Positions 52,694 to 61,560 of a stretch of DNA of 64,000 bases are shown one piece after another. Origin of the DNA: Streptomyces sp. RKAG290. Lineage in GTDB: Bacteria > Actinomycetota > Actinomycetes > Streptomycetales > Streptomycetaceae. Below the pieces are notes generated by a model that was not told the DNA's origin, did no database searches, and saw only the letters and a program-made list of their open reading frames with translations. Both the position numbers and the translations under genes were made by a program. Location of the stretch: contig NZ_JAJOZC010000001.1 of the NCBI RefSeq assembly GCF_023701695.1, positions 3,533,894 to 3,597,893 of the forward strand. The letters run 5' to 3'. Each line of letters begins with the position of its first letter. Position 1 is the first letter of the stretch.

Positions 52694-52706
52694 TACCCGT
52701 CAGTAA
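52694..52706. promoter_or_regulatory. Possible regulator site between the acyl-CoA dehydrogenase and sseB-like genes
   Basis: TACCCGTCAGTAA (TTACTGACGGGTA on the minus strand) is an imperfect inverted repeat about 150 nt before the dehydrogenase start. Fatty-acid catabolic genes in actinobacteria are often under TetR-type control with sites of this length. Weak evidence. Confidence 0.35.
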
Positions 52707-52754
52707 TAAGACGCAACCCTCAAGGCACAGATGTGTCCGATTACTCTTTGCCTC

Positions 52755-53195
52755 ATGTACGGCTACGACCAGAATCAGGGCGCACAGCAGCCGATGGGTG
52801 GCGGCTACGGCGAGCAGCCGCTGTATCCCGAACCCTCGCCGCCCTCGCTGGGCGACGCGGTACGGGCCTTCACGACCGGCTCGCTGGCCGCCGAGGACTT
52901 CCAGCAGATCTTCGCGACGTCGAAGGTCTACTGCCCGCGTGGCGACAATCCGGGCTTTCTCGCGCTGCACAACACCCAGCAGCCGGTGATCCCGATGTTC
53001 ACCACGCTCAAGGAGCTCCGGCTCTACGCCGGCAAGGAGTCCAAGTACTTCGTGATCACCGGGGCCGAGGTGATCGACCTGCTGCCCACCGGCTACGGAT
53101 TCGTCCTGGATATGGAGGGCGAGCACCGGATGGTCTTCGACGCCAAGGCTGTCGAGCAGATGGTCGACTTCGCGATGCGCCGTATGTACGGCTGA
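52755..53195 (+). CDS. SseB-like N-terminal domain protein
   Basis: A 146-residue protein. A Gln/Gly/Pro-rich start (MYGYDQNQGAQQPMGGGYG) leads into an SseB-type domain (GFLALHNTQQPVIPMFTTLKELRLYAGKE, then VIDLLPTGYGFVLDMEGEHRMVFDAKAV). ATG 52755 has no ribosome site, but TACTCT (52742-52747) lies 7 nt upstream, so it is probably leaderless. Function unknown; such domains occur in type VII secretion-related and enhanced-serine-sensitivity proteins. Confidence 0.8.
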   Translation: MYGYDQNQGAQQPMGGGYGEQPLYPEPSPPSLGDAVRAFTTGSLAAEDFQQIFATSKVYCPRGDNPGFLALHNTQQPVIPMFTTLKELRLYAGKESKYFVITGAEVIDLLPTGYGFVLDMEGEHRMVFDAKAVEQMVDFAMRRMYG

Positions 53196-53212
53196 CCGCC
53201 GACCCCCCCGGA

Positions 53213-53247
53213 AAGGGGCCCGTACCGCGCGGCGGTACGGGCCCCTT
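53213..53247 (+). terminator. 16-bp-arm hairpin after the SseB-like gene
   Basis: AAGGGGCCCGTACCGC (53213-53228) pairs exactly with 53232-53247 around GCG. Confidence 0.87.
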
Positions 53248-53299
53248 CCTGCTGCTTCGGCCGGAGCGGGAATGGAAGCCGCCTTGCAGGATGTTCACC

Positions 53300-53316
53300 A
53301 TTCAACTAAATTGAAT
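53300..53316. promoter_or_regulatory. Inverted repeat before the pirin gene (MarR-like)
   Basis: ATTCAA-CTAAA-TTGAAT is a perfect 6-bp-arm repeat in an AT-rich island, 29 nt before the pirin start. TTCAA/TTGAA half-sites are typical of MarR/OhrR operators. The regulator is not adjacent. Confidence 0.5.
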
Positions 53317-53344
53317 CGCAGAAGACTCCCCGGAGGTGGCTCCC

Positions 53345-54301
53345 ATGCCCGCAGTGACCGTCGAAAACCCGCTGACCCTGCCCAAGGTCGCCGCCTCGGG
53401 CGATGCAGCGGCCCGTCCCGTGCTCGCCGTGACCACGGCGCCCAGCGGGTTCGAGGGCGAGGGATTCCCGGTGCGCCGCGCCTTCGCGGGAATCAACTAC
53501 AAGTACCTCGACCCGTTCATCATGATGGACCAGATGGGAGAGGTGGAGTACGCGGCCGGAGAGCCGAAGGGCACCCCCTGGCACCCGCACCGCGGCTTCG
53601 AGACCGTCACCTACCTGATCGACGGCACCTTCGTGCACCAGGACTCCAACGGCGGCGGCGGCACCATCCGCAACGGCGACACCCAGTGGATGACGGCCGG
53701 ATCCGGGCTGCTCCACATCGAGGCGCCGCCGGAGTCGCTCGTCATGTCGGGCGGCCTCTTCCACGGCCTCCAGCTCTGGGTGAACCTGCCGAAGGCCGAC
53801 AAGATGATGGCCCCGCGCTACCAGGACATCCGCGGCGGCCAGGTCCAGCTGCTCGCCTCCCCGGACGGCGGCGCGCTCCTGCGGGTGATCGCGGGCGAGC
53901 TCGACGGCCACGACGGCCCGGGTATCACCCACACCCCCATCACGATGATCCACGCCACCGTGCGCCCCGGCGCCGAGGTGACCCTGCCGTGGCGCGAGGA
54001 CTTCAACGGCCTCGCGTACGTGCTGGCCGGCCGCGGCACCGTGGGCGAGGAGCGCCGCCCCGTCCACATGGGCCAGACCGCCGTCTTCGGCGAAGGCTCC
54101 TCGCTGACCGTCCGCGCCGACGAGCAGCAGGACGGCAACACCCCGGACCTGGAGGTCGTCCTCCTCGGCGGCCGTCCCATCCGGGAGCCGATGGCGCACT
54201 ACGGGCCGTTCGTGATGAACAGCCAGGCCGAACTGAAGCAGGCCTTCGAGGACTTCCAGGCCGGCCGCCTCGGCACCGTGCCCGCCGTCCACGGAATGTG
54301 A
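53345..54301 (+). CDS. Pirin family protein
   Basis: A 318-residue bicupin. Metal-binding residues of pirin are visible in WHPHRGFETVTYLIDGTFVHQDS and LHIEAPPE. Bacterial pirins bind iron and either oxidise quercetin-like substrates or act as redox-sensitive partners of metabolic enzymes. GGAGG stands 8 nt before ATG 53345. The AT-rich inverted repeat upstream suggests redox control (inference). Confidence 0.92.
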   Translation: MPAVTVENPLTLPKVAASGDAAARPVLAVTTAPSGFEGEGFPVRRAFAGINYKYLDPFIMMDQMGEVEYAAGEPKGTPWHPHRGFETVTYLIDGTFVHQDSNGGGGTIRNGDTQWMTAGSGLLHIEAPPESLVMSGGLFHGLQLWVNLPKADKMMAPRYQDIRGGQVQLLASPDGGALLRVIAGELDGHDGPGITHTPITMIHATVRPGAEVTLPWREDFNGLAYVLAGRGTVGEERRPVHMGQTAVFGEGSSLTVRADEQQDGNTPDLEVVLLGGRPIREPMAHYGPFVMNSQAELKQAFEDFQAGRLGTVPAVHGM

Positions 54302-54386
54302 GCCGCGCAGCCGCCGTATGACGGTCCGTCACTCGTACGGCGGCGCGAGCGGGGACACCCCCCGCTCCGCGTGATCGGGTGGGAGG

Positions 54387-55496
54387 GTGCAGACCCAGAA
54401 GCTCCTCCTGCCCGTCGGTGCACGGCGCACCGCCGCCTGGTGCGGTGTCGTCCTGCTGGTGGCCGCTGTCGCCGCCGTCGCCATCTGGTTGTGCATCATC
54501 CTCAAGACCGCCCTCACCCCCGTGCTGCTCGCGCTGCTCGGTACGGCGCTGCTCGGTCCGGTGCACCGCCGGCTGACCGCGCACCGGGTGAACCGCTCGG
54601 TGGCCGCCGGGCTGACCTGCGCGCTGCTCGTCGCGGTGGTCGGCGGCGCCGGCTACATCGTCGTCACCGCGCTCATCGACACCGGCGACCAGATCGTCCA
54701 GTCGCTGAAGGACGCAGGCCAGTGGGTCGCCGACCACTTCGGGGTCGAGGGCAGTACGAACGTGGACGACCTGGCCACCAACGCGAAGAAGCTCGTCGAG
54801 AAGTTCGGTGCGAGCGCCGCGGGCGGCCTGCTGTCCGGCCTCAGCCTGGTCGGCACGCTCATCGCCACGAGCGTGCTCGCGCTCCTGCTGACCTTCTTCT
54901 TCCTGCGCGACTCCGACCGGGCCGTGCACCTCGCGCACACCGTCGCCCCGCGCGGCACCGGGGATCTGGTCGAGGCGATGGGCCGGCGGGCGTTCGAGGC
55001 CGTCGAGGGCTTCATGCGCGGCACGACCTTCATCGCGCTCATCGACGCACTCTGCATCACGGCCGGCCTGCTGATCCTGCGCGTGCCCGGCGCGGTGGGG
55101 CTCGGCGCACTGGTCCTGGTCGGCGCCTACATCCCGTACCTTGGTGCCTTCATCTCCGGAGCCGTCGCGGTACTGGTGGCGCTCGCCGACCGGGGGCTGG
55201 TGATCGCGCTCTGGGCGCTCGGCGTCGTCCTGGCCGTCCAGGTGCTGGAGGGCCACATCCTGCAGCCGATGATCCAGAGCCGGACGGTCCAGATGCACCC
55301 CGCCACGATCCTGATCGCGCTGACGGCGGGCGCGAGCGTGGCGGGCCTGCTCGGGATGCTGCTCGCGGTCCCGGCGTGCGCGGCGGCGTTCGGCATCATC
55401 GGCGAACTGCGCAAGGGCCACCTGCCCCCGGCGCACCTGCAGTCCGGGACGGACCCCACTCCGGACACACCCCCACCGGGCCCCTCCGACGGGTGA
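54387..55496 (+). CDS. AI-2E family transporter (TqsA/PerM-like)
   Basis: A 369-residue membrane protein with about eight helices. The family block is VGAYIPYLGAFISGAVAVLVAL, plus EGHILQPMIQSRTVQMHPATILIAL near the end. An amphipathic, partly charged middle segment (DTGDQIVQSLKDAGQWVADHF) is usual for the family. Members export small molecules or Na+; the name does not prove AI-2 transport. The GTG 54387 start has a crowded ribosome site, so the start is uncertain. Confidence 0.87.
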   Translation: MQTQKLLLPVGARRTAAWCGVVLLVAAVAAVAIWLCIILKTALTPVLLALLGTALLGPVHRRLTAHRVNRSVAAGLTCALLVAVVGGAGYIVVTALIDTGDQIVQSLKDAGQWVADHFGVEGSTNVDDLATNAKKLVEKFGASAAGGLLSGLSLVGTLIATSVLALLLTFFFLRDSDRAVHLAHTVAPRGTGDLVEAMGRRAFEAVEGFMRGTTFIALIDALCITAGLLILRVPGAVGLGALVLVGAYIPYLGAFISGAVAVLVALADRGLVIALWALGVVLAVQVLEGHILQPMIQSRTVQMHPATILIALTAGASVAGLLGMLLAVPACAAAFGIIGELRKGHLPPAHLQSGTDPTPDTPPPGPSDG

Positions 55497-55581
55497 GGGG
55501 GGAACCCGCACGCATCACGCCGCACGCATCACGCCGCAGCCATCACGCTGTACGCGCCAGGCAGCACGGCCCCGGCCCCTG

Positions 55582-57729
55582 CTACGGCTCCGGCTCCGGT
55601 TCGGAGACCGGCTCCGGCTCCGGTTCCGCCCCTGTCAGCTCCACGGGCTCCGCCGACTCGTACAGCTCGAACCAGATCGACTTCCCCGCCCCTCGCGGAT
55701 CCACCCCCCACGCGTCGGCGAGCATCTCCATCAGCACCAGCCCCCGCCCGCTGGACGCCATCTCTCCGGGCCGCCGCTTGTGCGGCAGCTCGTCGCTGCC
55801 GTCGGCCACCTCCACCCGCAGCCGCCGCTGCCCTTGCTCCCCGGTGGCCGTCGCGACGATCAGCGCGTCGCCGTCCGTGTGGACCAGCACGTTCGTCGCC
55901 ATCTCGGAGATCATCAGCACGGCCGAGTCGACCTGCTCCGGATCCGCCCAGTCGTGCAGCAGCTCGCGCACCTGCTGCCGGGCCGCCGCGATCCGCTCCG
56001 GTTCGGCCTGGGCGATGGTCAGCGCGGTCCGCCGCGGCGCCGTGTGCCGGGTCGTGGAGCCCTCGCGGCGCAGCAGCAGCACCGCGATGTCGTCCTCGCG
56101 CCGGTCCGCGAGCGGGCCCGTCGTGTAGTGCGAGGGCGGCCCGTGCACGGCCTCCACCAGCGCGTCCGCGAGCTTCTCCAGGTCGCTCGTGTGCCGCTCC
56201 AGGATGGGCCGGAGCCGGACCCAGCCGGTGGCCATGTCGTGTCCGCCGGTCTCGATCAGCCCGTCCGTGCAGAGCATGATCGTTTCTCCGGCCTCCAGCA
56301 CGACCCGGGTCGTCGGGTAGTCCGCGTCCGACTCGATGCCCAGCGGGAGCCCGCCCGCGGTCTGCCGGATGACCGCGGTCCCGTCGGCGGTCATCACCAC
56401 GGGGTCCGGGTGGCCGGCCCGTGCGATGTCGAAGGTGCCGGTCTCCGGATCCACCTCCGCGTACAGGCAGGTCGCGAAGCGTGCCTCCGCCTGCTCCCCG
56501 TCCGCGTGGGCGTCGGCGAGCCCGGCGAGGAAGCGCGAGGCCCGCGAGAGCACCGCGTCCGGGCGGTGCCCCTCGGAGGCGTACGCGCGCAGGGCGATCC
56601 GCAGCTGGCCCATCAGCCCCGCGGCCCGCACGTCGTGGCCCTGGACGTCACCGATGACGAGGGCGATGCGGCCGGTGGGGAGCGGAATCATGTCGTACCA
56701 GTCGCCGCCGACCTGGAGCCCGCCCCCGGTCGGGACGTAGCGCGCGGCCACCGTCATCCCCGGGACGCTGGGCCCCAGGGACGGCATCATCGAGCGCTGC
56801 AGCCCCAGCGACAGCTCCCGCTCGGTCTCGGCGATCCCGGCCCGGGCGAGCGCCTGCGCGAGCATCCGGGCCACGGTCGTCAGGACGGACCGTTCGTCCG
56901 GCGAGAACGACACCGGATGCCGGAACCCGGCCATCCACGCGCCCATCGTGTGCCCCGCCACGATCAGCGGCAGGAAGGCCCAGGAGCGGCGCCCGAACCG
57001 CCGGGCCAGCGGCCAGGTTGCCGGGAAGCGGAAGCGGTAGTCCTCCGGGGTGGGCAGATAGATCGCGCGCCCCGTCCGCGCGACTTCGGCGGCCGGGTAG
57101 TCGGTGTCCAGGGGCATGTCGGTGAACGGGCCCTCGTCGCCCAGGTTGTGACCGTGCTGCCCGACGATCGTCAGCCGCTCGCCCTCGATGCCGAAGACCG
57201 CCAGGCCGTCCGGCGAGAATCCGGGCATGGAGAGCGAGTAGGCGACCCGCAGCACCTCCGCCGTCGACCGGGCCTCGGCCAGCGCCCGCCCCGCGTCCAG
57301 CAGGAACGCCTCCCGGGAACGCCGCCAGTCGCCGGTGATCGGGGTGTGCGCGCCGGCGGTGCCCGGCTGCGGCTCGGCGACCTCCTGGAGGGTGCCGACC
57401 AGCACGTAGTCCACGTTGCTGCCCTGCGCGGGCGGCAGCGGCTTGGAACGGCTCCGCACGGTACGCAGGACCCGCCCGTGCTCGTCCACGATCCGCAGCC
57501 GGGCCTCGGCCAGCGTGCCCTCGGCGACGGCCAGGTTGATCACCCCGTAGATCTCGTTCCAGTCGACGGGGTGGAAGCGGGAGCGCACCTGCGACTCACG
57601 GAAGACACCCGGCTCGGCGGGCAGCTCCAGCAGCCGGGCGGCCTCCGCGTCGAGGGTGACCGTCCCGGCTCCGTTGTCCCAGCGCCAAAGACCGGTCGCG
57701 GTCGCGGCCAGAACATCCTCGGTGCGCAT
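55582..57729 (-). CDS. PAS-GAF-SpoIIE phosphatase with C-terminal anti-sigma-like ATPase
   Basis: A 715-residue signalling protein. In order it has a PAS domain (about 10-120), a GAF domain (about 145-300), a PP2C/SpoIIE phosphatase (about 320-540, with GGDWYDMIPLPTGRIALVIGDVQGHD and CTDGLIETGG) and a HATPase domain of the RsbW type (about 560-690, with VLMISEMATNVLVHTDGDAL). It thus joins an anti-anti-sigma phosphatase and an anti-sigma kinase in one chain. The tail is EPEPEPVSEPEPEP. It is cytosolic; its STAS-domain target is not in the window. Confidence 0.92.
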   Translation of the reverse strand: MRTEDVLAATATGLWRWDNGAGTVTLDAEAARLLELPAEPGVFRESQVRSRFHPVDWNEIYGVINLAVAEGTLAEARLRIVDEHGRVLRTVRSRSKPLPPAQGSNVDYVLVGTLQEVAEPQPGTAGAHTPITGDWRRSREAFLLDAGRALAEARSTAEVLRVAYSLSMPGFSPDGLAVFGIEGERLTIVGQHGHNLGDEGPFTDMPLDTDYPAAEVARTGRAIYLPTPEDYRFRFPATWPLARRFGRRSWAFLPLIVAGHTMGAWMAGFRHPVSFSPDERSVLTTVARMLAQALARAGIAETERELSLGLQRSMMPSLGPSVPGMTVAARYVPTGGGLQVGGDWYDMIPLPTGRIALVIGDVQGHDVRAAGLMGQLRIALRAYASEGHRPDAVLSRASRFLAGLADAHADGEQAEARFATCLYAEVDPETGTFDIARAGHPDPVVMTADGTAVIRQTAGGLPLGIESDADYPTTRVVLEAGETIMLCTDGLIETGGHDMATGWVRLRPILERHTSDLEKLADALVEAVHGPPSHYTTGPLADRREDDIAVLLLRREGSTTRHTAPRRTALTIAQAEPERIAAARQQVRELLHDWADPEQVDSAVLMISEMATNVLVHTDGDALIVATATGEQGQRRLRVEVADGSDELPHKRRPGEMASSGRGLVLMEMLADAWGVDPRGAGKSIWFELYESAEPVELTGAEPEPEPVSEPEPEP

Positions 57730-57893
57730 TGCCCCACTTTAGGAAGATGTGCGGTCCAAACGCCACCGAGGCGTCCGGCCCCGGGGCCCACCGGCGATCT
57801 TGATGCGGACAATGGCAATGAAACGGTCCGGTCGCGGGCGGTAGCCTGGGGTGGCTGTATTTGCCTCCCACCGCGAAGACTGGATGAACGACG

Positions 57894-59678
57894 ATGCATC
57901 GGTACAGGTCCCACACCTGCGGCGAGCTCCGCGCCTCTGACGTCGGCACCGACGTCCGGCTGAGCGGCTGGCTGCACAATCGCCGAGACCTGGGTGGCAT
58001 CCTCTTCATCGATCTGCGCGACCACTACGGTCTGGTGCAGCTCGTCGCCCGCCCCGGCACCCCCGGCAACGACGCCCTGGCGAAGCTCACCAAGGAGACC
58101 GTCGTACGGATCGACGGCAAGGTGTCCGCCCGCGGCGCCGACAACGTCAACCCGGAGCTCCCGACCGGCGAGATCGAGATCGAGGTCACCGCGGTCGAGG
58201 TGCTCGGCGAGGCCGCCCCGCTGCCCTTCACGATCAACGCCGAGGACGGGGTCAACGAGGAGCGGCGCCTGGAGTACCGCTTCCTCGACCTGCGCCGTGA
58301 GCGCATGCACCGCAACATCATGCTGCGCTCCTCCGTCATCGCCGCGATCCGCGCCAAGATGGTGGCCCTCGGCTTCAACGAGATGGCGACGCCGATCCTC
58401 ACCGCGACCTCCCCCGAGGGCGCCCGTGACTTCGTCGTCCCGTCCCGGCTGAACCCGGGCAAGTTCTACGCGCTGCCGCAGGCGCCGCAGCAGTTCAAGC
58501 AGCTGCTGATGATCTCCGGCTTCGACCGCTACTTCCAGATCGCGCCGTGCTTCCGCGACGAGGACGCCCGCGCCGACCGGTCGCCCGGCGAGTTCTACCA
58601 GCTCGACGTCGAGATGTCCTTCGTCGAGCAGGAAGACGTCTTCCGCCCGATCGAGAAGCTGATGACCGAGCTCTTCGAGGAGTTCGGCAACGGCCGCCAC
58701 GTCACCTCGCCCTTCCCGCGCATCCCGTTCCGCGAGTCGATGCTGAAGTACGGCAACGACAAGCCGGACCTGCGCGCCAAGCTGGAGCTCGTCGACATCT
58801 CCGACGTCTTCGCCGACTCGGAGTTCAAGGCCTTCGCCGGCAAGCACGTCCGCGCCCTCCCGGTGCCGGACACTGCGGGCCAGTCCCGGAAGTTCTTCGA
58901 CGGCCTCGGCGACTACGCCGTCGAGCACGGCGCCAAGGGCCTCGCCTGGGTCCGCGTCGGCGAGGACGGCAAGCTGGCGGGACCGATCGCCAAGTTCCTC
59001 ACCGAGACGGACGTCAAGACGCTCACCGAGCGCCTCGCCCTCGTCCCCGGCCACGCCGTGTTCTTCGGCGCCGGCGAGTTCGACGAGGTCTCCAAGATCA
59101 TGTCGGTCGTCCGCGTCGAGGCCGCCAAGCGGGCCGGTCAGTTCGAGGACGGCGTCTTCCGGTTCTGCTGGATCGTCGACTTCCCGATGTACGAGAAGGA
59201 CGAGGAGACCGGGAAGATCGACTTCTCGCACAACCCCTTCTCGATGCCTCAGGGCGGCCTGCAGGACCTTGAGGAGAAGGACCCGCTGGACATCCTCGCC
59301 TGGCAGTACGACATCGTCTGCAACGGCATCGAGCTGTCCTCCGGCGCCATCCGTAACCACGAGCCCGAGCTGATGCTCAAGGCCTTCGAGATCGCCGGTT
59401 ACGACCGCGAGACCGTCGAGCACGAGTTCGCGGGCATGCTGCGCGCCTTCCGTCTCGGCGCCCCGCCGCACGGTGGCATCGCCCCGGGTGTCGACCGCAT
59501 CGTGATGCTGCTGGCCGACGAGCCCAACATCCGCGAGACGATCGCCTTCCCGCTGAACGGCAACGCCCAGGACCTGATGATGGGTGCCCCCACGGTGCTG
59601 GACGAGACCCGGCTGCGTGAGCTGAACATCCAGCTCCGCAAGCCGGCCGCGCCCGCGAAGGACGCCGCCGAGAAGTAG
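57894..59678 (+). CDS. aspS: Aspartyl-tRNA synthetase
   Basis: A 594-residue class II synthetase charging tRNA with aspartate. The OB-fold anticodon domain ([25 protein letters not shown]) is followed by the catalytic core with motif 2 [20 protein letters not shown], the bacterial insertion domain (about 280-420) and motif 3 [17 protein letters not shown] 57894 gives [12 protein letters not shown], the usual start. The hairpin and parS at 59696-59743 follow. Confidence 0.95.
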   Translation: MHRYRSHTCGELRASDVGTDVRLSGWLHNRRDLGGILFIDLRDHYGLVQLVARPGTPGNDALAKLTKETVVRIDGKVSARGADNVNPELPTGEIEIEVTAVEVLGEAAPLPFTINAEDGVNEERRLEYRFLDLRRERMHRNIMLRSSVIAAIRAKMVALGFNEMATPILTATSPEGARDFVVPSRLNPGKFYALPQAPQQFKQLLMISGFDRYFQIAPCFRDEDARADRSPGEFYQLDVEMSFVEQEDVFRPIEKLMTELFEEFGNGRHVTSPFPRIPFRESMLKYGNDKPDLRAKLELVDISDVFADSEFKAFAGKHVRALPVPDTAGQSRKFFDGLGDYAVEHGAKGLAWVRVGEDGKLAGPIAKFLTETDVKTLTERLALVPGHAVFFGAGEFDEVSKIMSVVRVEAAKRAGQFEDGVFRFCWIVDFPMYEKDEETGKIDFSHNPFSMPQGGLQDLEEKDPLDILAWQYDIVCNGIELSSGAIRNHEPELMLKAFEIAGYDRETVEHEFAGMLRAFRLGAPPHGGIAPGVDRIVMLLADEPNIRETIAFPLNGNAQDLMMGAPTVLDETRLRELNIQLRKPAAPAKDAAEK

Positions 59679-59695
59679 GGGAACCCGAACACCGG

Positions 59696-59709
59696 GTTTC
59701 ACGTGAAAC
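59696..59709. other. parS: parS site overlapping the aspS terminator
   Basis: GTTTCACGTGAAAC, a perfect 14-mer, 18 nt after the aspS stop. Its right half is also the start of the terminator arm 59701-59720. The opposite arm repeats the 9-mer GTTTCACGT (59735-59743), giving an additional half-site. Confidence 0.87.
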
Positions 59710-59743
59710 AGCCCCTGGCCACCGGCCAGGGGCTGTTTCACGT
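59701..59743 (+). terminator. 20-bp-arm hairpin after aspS
   Basis: Arm 59701-59720 pairs exactly with 59724-59743 around ACC. It shares 9 nt with the parS site. Confidence 0.88.
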
Positions 59744-59993
59744 CCCGGCCGGGGTCCGGGCCCCGGCCCCGGCGGCGACGCCCGCTCCTGGCGCCTCGTG
59801 CGATGCGCTGACGAATGGCTGCGCGCATACAAGTACATGAATCACCTGAACGGGTACAGCCGGATGGCCCCGGCTCCGGATTGGCCGGGCCCGGCTGCGG
59901 CAAAGACTGCCTGGGCCGACATCGGCGCAGCGGACTCCAGGCCGTGTCCGCAAAGCCCCGCGGCTTCGCCATCGACTGCTGAGGAGCTCCTCC
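59744..59993. promoter_or_regulatory. Upstream region of the L,D-transpeptidase-like gene
   Basis: No gene is visible. An AT-richer patch (GCATACAAGTACATGAATC, about 59824-59842) is a promoter candidate. GAGGAG before GTG 59994 is the ribosome site. Confidence 0.45.
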
Positions 59994-60827
59994 GTGCCCG
60001 TGCCTCGTTCGCGCGTTCCTCTGCGCCTTCCGTACGTCGTCTGTGCCGTCCTGGTCCTGCTGCTGACCGGGTGCGGCGCCGGCGCCATCATGGGCATGGG
60101 CGGCAGCGGTGCTCTCCCGAAGGCCGCGGGCGCCACCGGTGTTCCCGGGCCGCCCGGGGCCGCCGCGGTGGCGGCCTCCCCGTCGTCGTCGGCCGCCGCC
60201 GTCGTGCGCCCCAGACCGTCGCCCACCCCACCGCGGGAGATCCCGGCACTGGGCCCGCAGACCCGGGCGGCGATCCCGCCCGGCACCCGCCAGGCGTTCG
60301 TCGTCACCGGCGAGTCGGCGGACTCCAACCGGTCCACCGCCGTGCTCTACACCCGGGATGGCCCCGCCGCGGACTGGCTGCCGGCCATGGCCCCCTGGCC
60401 GGCCCACAACGCCCTGAACGGCTGGACGGACGAGCACTGGGAGGGTGATCTCCGCTCACCCGTCGGCGTCTACACGCTGACCGCGGCGGGCGGCCGGCTC
60501 GACCCCCCGGCCACGGCCTTCCCGTACGACCTGAGCCCGGACTTCAGGGTGGAGGGCGAGGGCTTCTACGGGGAGCCGCTGGAGGGTTCGTTCGACTACG
60601 TCATCGCCATCGACTACAACCGCGTCCCCGGCACCTCGCCGCTCGACCACACCCGCCCGCTCGGCGCGGAACGCGGGGGCGGCATCTGGATCCACGTCGA
60701 CCACGGCGGCCCCACGCAGGGCTGCGTCTCGGTCACCGAGGACCGGATGAAGGAGCTGCTGACCCTGCTCGACCCGGTGAAGGACCCCGTCGTCGTGATG
60801 GGGGACGCGGCCTCGCTGAGCCGCTGA
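59994..60827 (+). CDS. L,D-transpeptidase-like (YkuD-related) lipoprotein
   Basis: A 277-residue lipoprotein with lipobox LLTGC (Cys27) and a Ser/Pro/Ala linker to about residue 85. The C-terminal domain has the YkuD-type signature IWIHVDHGGPTQGCVSV with H234, H237 and C244, the likely nucleophile. It may cross-link or trim peptidoglycan outside the membrane, although this subgroup differs from classic transpeptidases and its reaction is unproven. GTG 59994 follows GAGGAG. Confidence 0.83.
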   Translation: MPVPRSRVPLRLPYVVCAVLVLLLTGCGAGAIMGMGGSGALPKAAGATGVPGPPGAAAVAASPSSSAAAVVRPRPSPTPPREIPALGPQTRAAIPPGTRQAFVVTGESADSNRSTAVLYTRDGPAADWLPAMAPWPAHNALNGWTDEHWEGDLRSPVGVYTLTAAGGRLDPPATAFPYDLSPDFRVEGEGFYGEPLEGSFDYVIAIDYNRVPGTSPLDHTRPLGAERGGGIWIHVDHGGPTQGCVSVTEDRMKELLTLLDPVKDPVVVMGDAASLSR

Positions 60828-60896
60828 AAGCGGCCGCGCGCCCGGTTCGTGGCCCGTAATCTGAGGACTGCCCGACCGGTTCTTGAAGAGGCAGGC

Positions 60897-61478
60897 GTGA
60901 GCGTGGTCGACGAGAGTGTGCTGACCCAGGAGATCTTCGAGGATCTGGCCCGTCATGCCATACGCGCGGAAGAAGCGCTGCGTCTGGAGTTCGTGAACGG
61001 GAAACTGGGGGTCAAGGCTGTGCCGGACGGGGATCACGGGCGGATCATCGAGTGGCTCACCCGCCAGTGCATGCAAGCCGACCCCGGCCTCTGGCTCTAC
61101 GCAGAACAGGGTCTGCGGATCGAGACGTACCGGAAGGGAAATGCGCGGCCTGACGGGGCGCTCGCCAGGAGTGGTGCGTTCGTCGGCCAGGGGGAATGGG
61201 CAGACCCCGCTGCCGTCCTCATGCTTGTGGAAGTCACCTCGTACGACCAGGACACCGACCTCCGGGACCGGGTCGAGAAGCCGCGTGCGTACGCGGAGAC
61301 CGGCATCCCCGTCTACCTGCTCATCGACCGCGGGACCTGCGAGGTCAAGGTGCACTCACAGCCCGACGGGGTGCGCTACGAAACGGTGGTGACGGTCCCG
61401 TTCGGCAAGACGGTCCGGCTGCCCGACCCGGTCGGCATCGAGCTGGACACCGAGCCGCTCAAGAACTGGGTGCGCTGA
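60897..61478 (+). CDS. Uma2 family PD-(D/E)xK nuclease-like protein
   Basis: A 193-residue protein of the Uma2/DUF820 family, abundant in Streptomyces. The nuclease-like core is seen in RLEFVNGKLGVKAVPDGDH, ARPDGAL and LVEVTSYDQDTDLRDRVEKPRAY (E...K pair). GTG 60897 was preferred over a GTG at 60849, since it follows a GAGGCAGG ribosome site and matches the usual VSVVDE start. The biological role is unknown. Confidence 0.85.
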   Translation: MSVVDESVLTQEIFEDLARHAIRAEEALRLEFVNGKLGVKAVPDGDHGRIIEWLTRQCMQADPGLWLYAEQGLRIETYRKGNARPDGALARSGAFVGQGEWADPAAVLMLVEVTSYDQDTDLRDRVEKPRAYAETGIPVYLLIDRGTCEVKVHSQPDGVRYETVVTVPFGKTVRLPDPVGIELDTEPLKNWVR

Positions 61479-61510
61479 CCGGAGACGGAGCAGGCCGCCG
61501 GAGTACGAGA

Positions 61511-61543
61511 GAGGGGCGGGGCCGCAGTGCGGTCCCGCCCCTC
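61511..61543. terminator. 16-bp-arm hairpin between uma2-like gene and metG
   Basis: 61511-61526 (GAGGGGCGGGGCCGCA) pairs with 61528-61543 with one G-T wobble, between two convergent genes. Confidence 0.78.
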
Positions 61544-61560
61544 CCCTTACGCACATCCGG

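Noticed and set aside
57540..60437. A 965-codon leftward frame antisense to aspS and its neighbours
   Set aside because: It is opposite a strongly conserved synthetase. Its translation is Gly/Arg/Val-rich without any family motif, as expected from high-GC codon bias.
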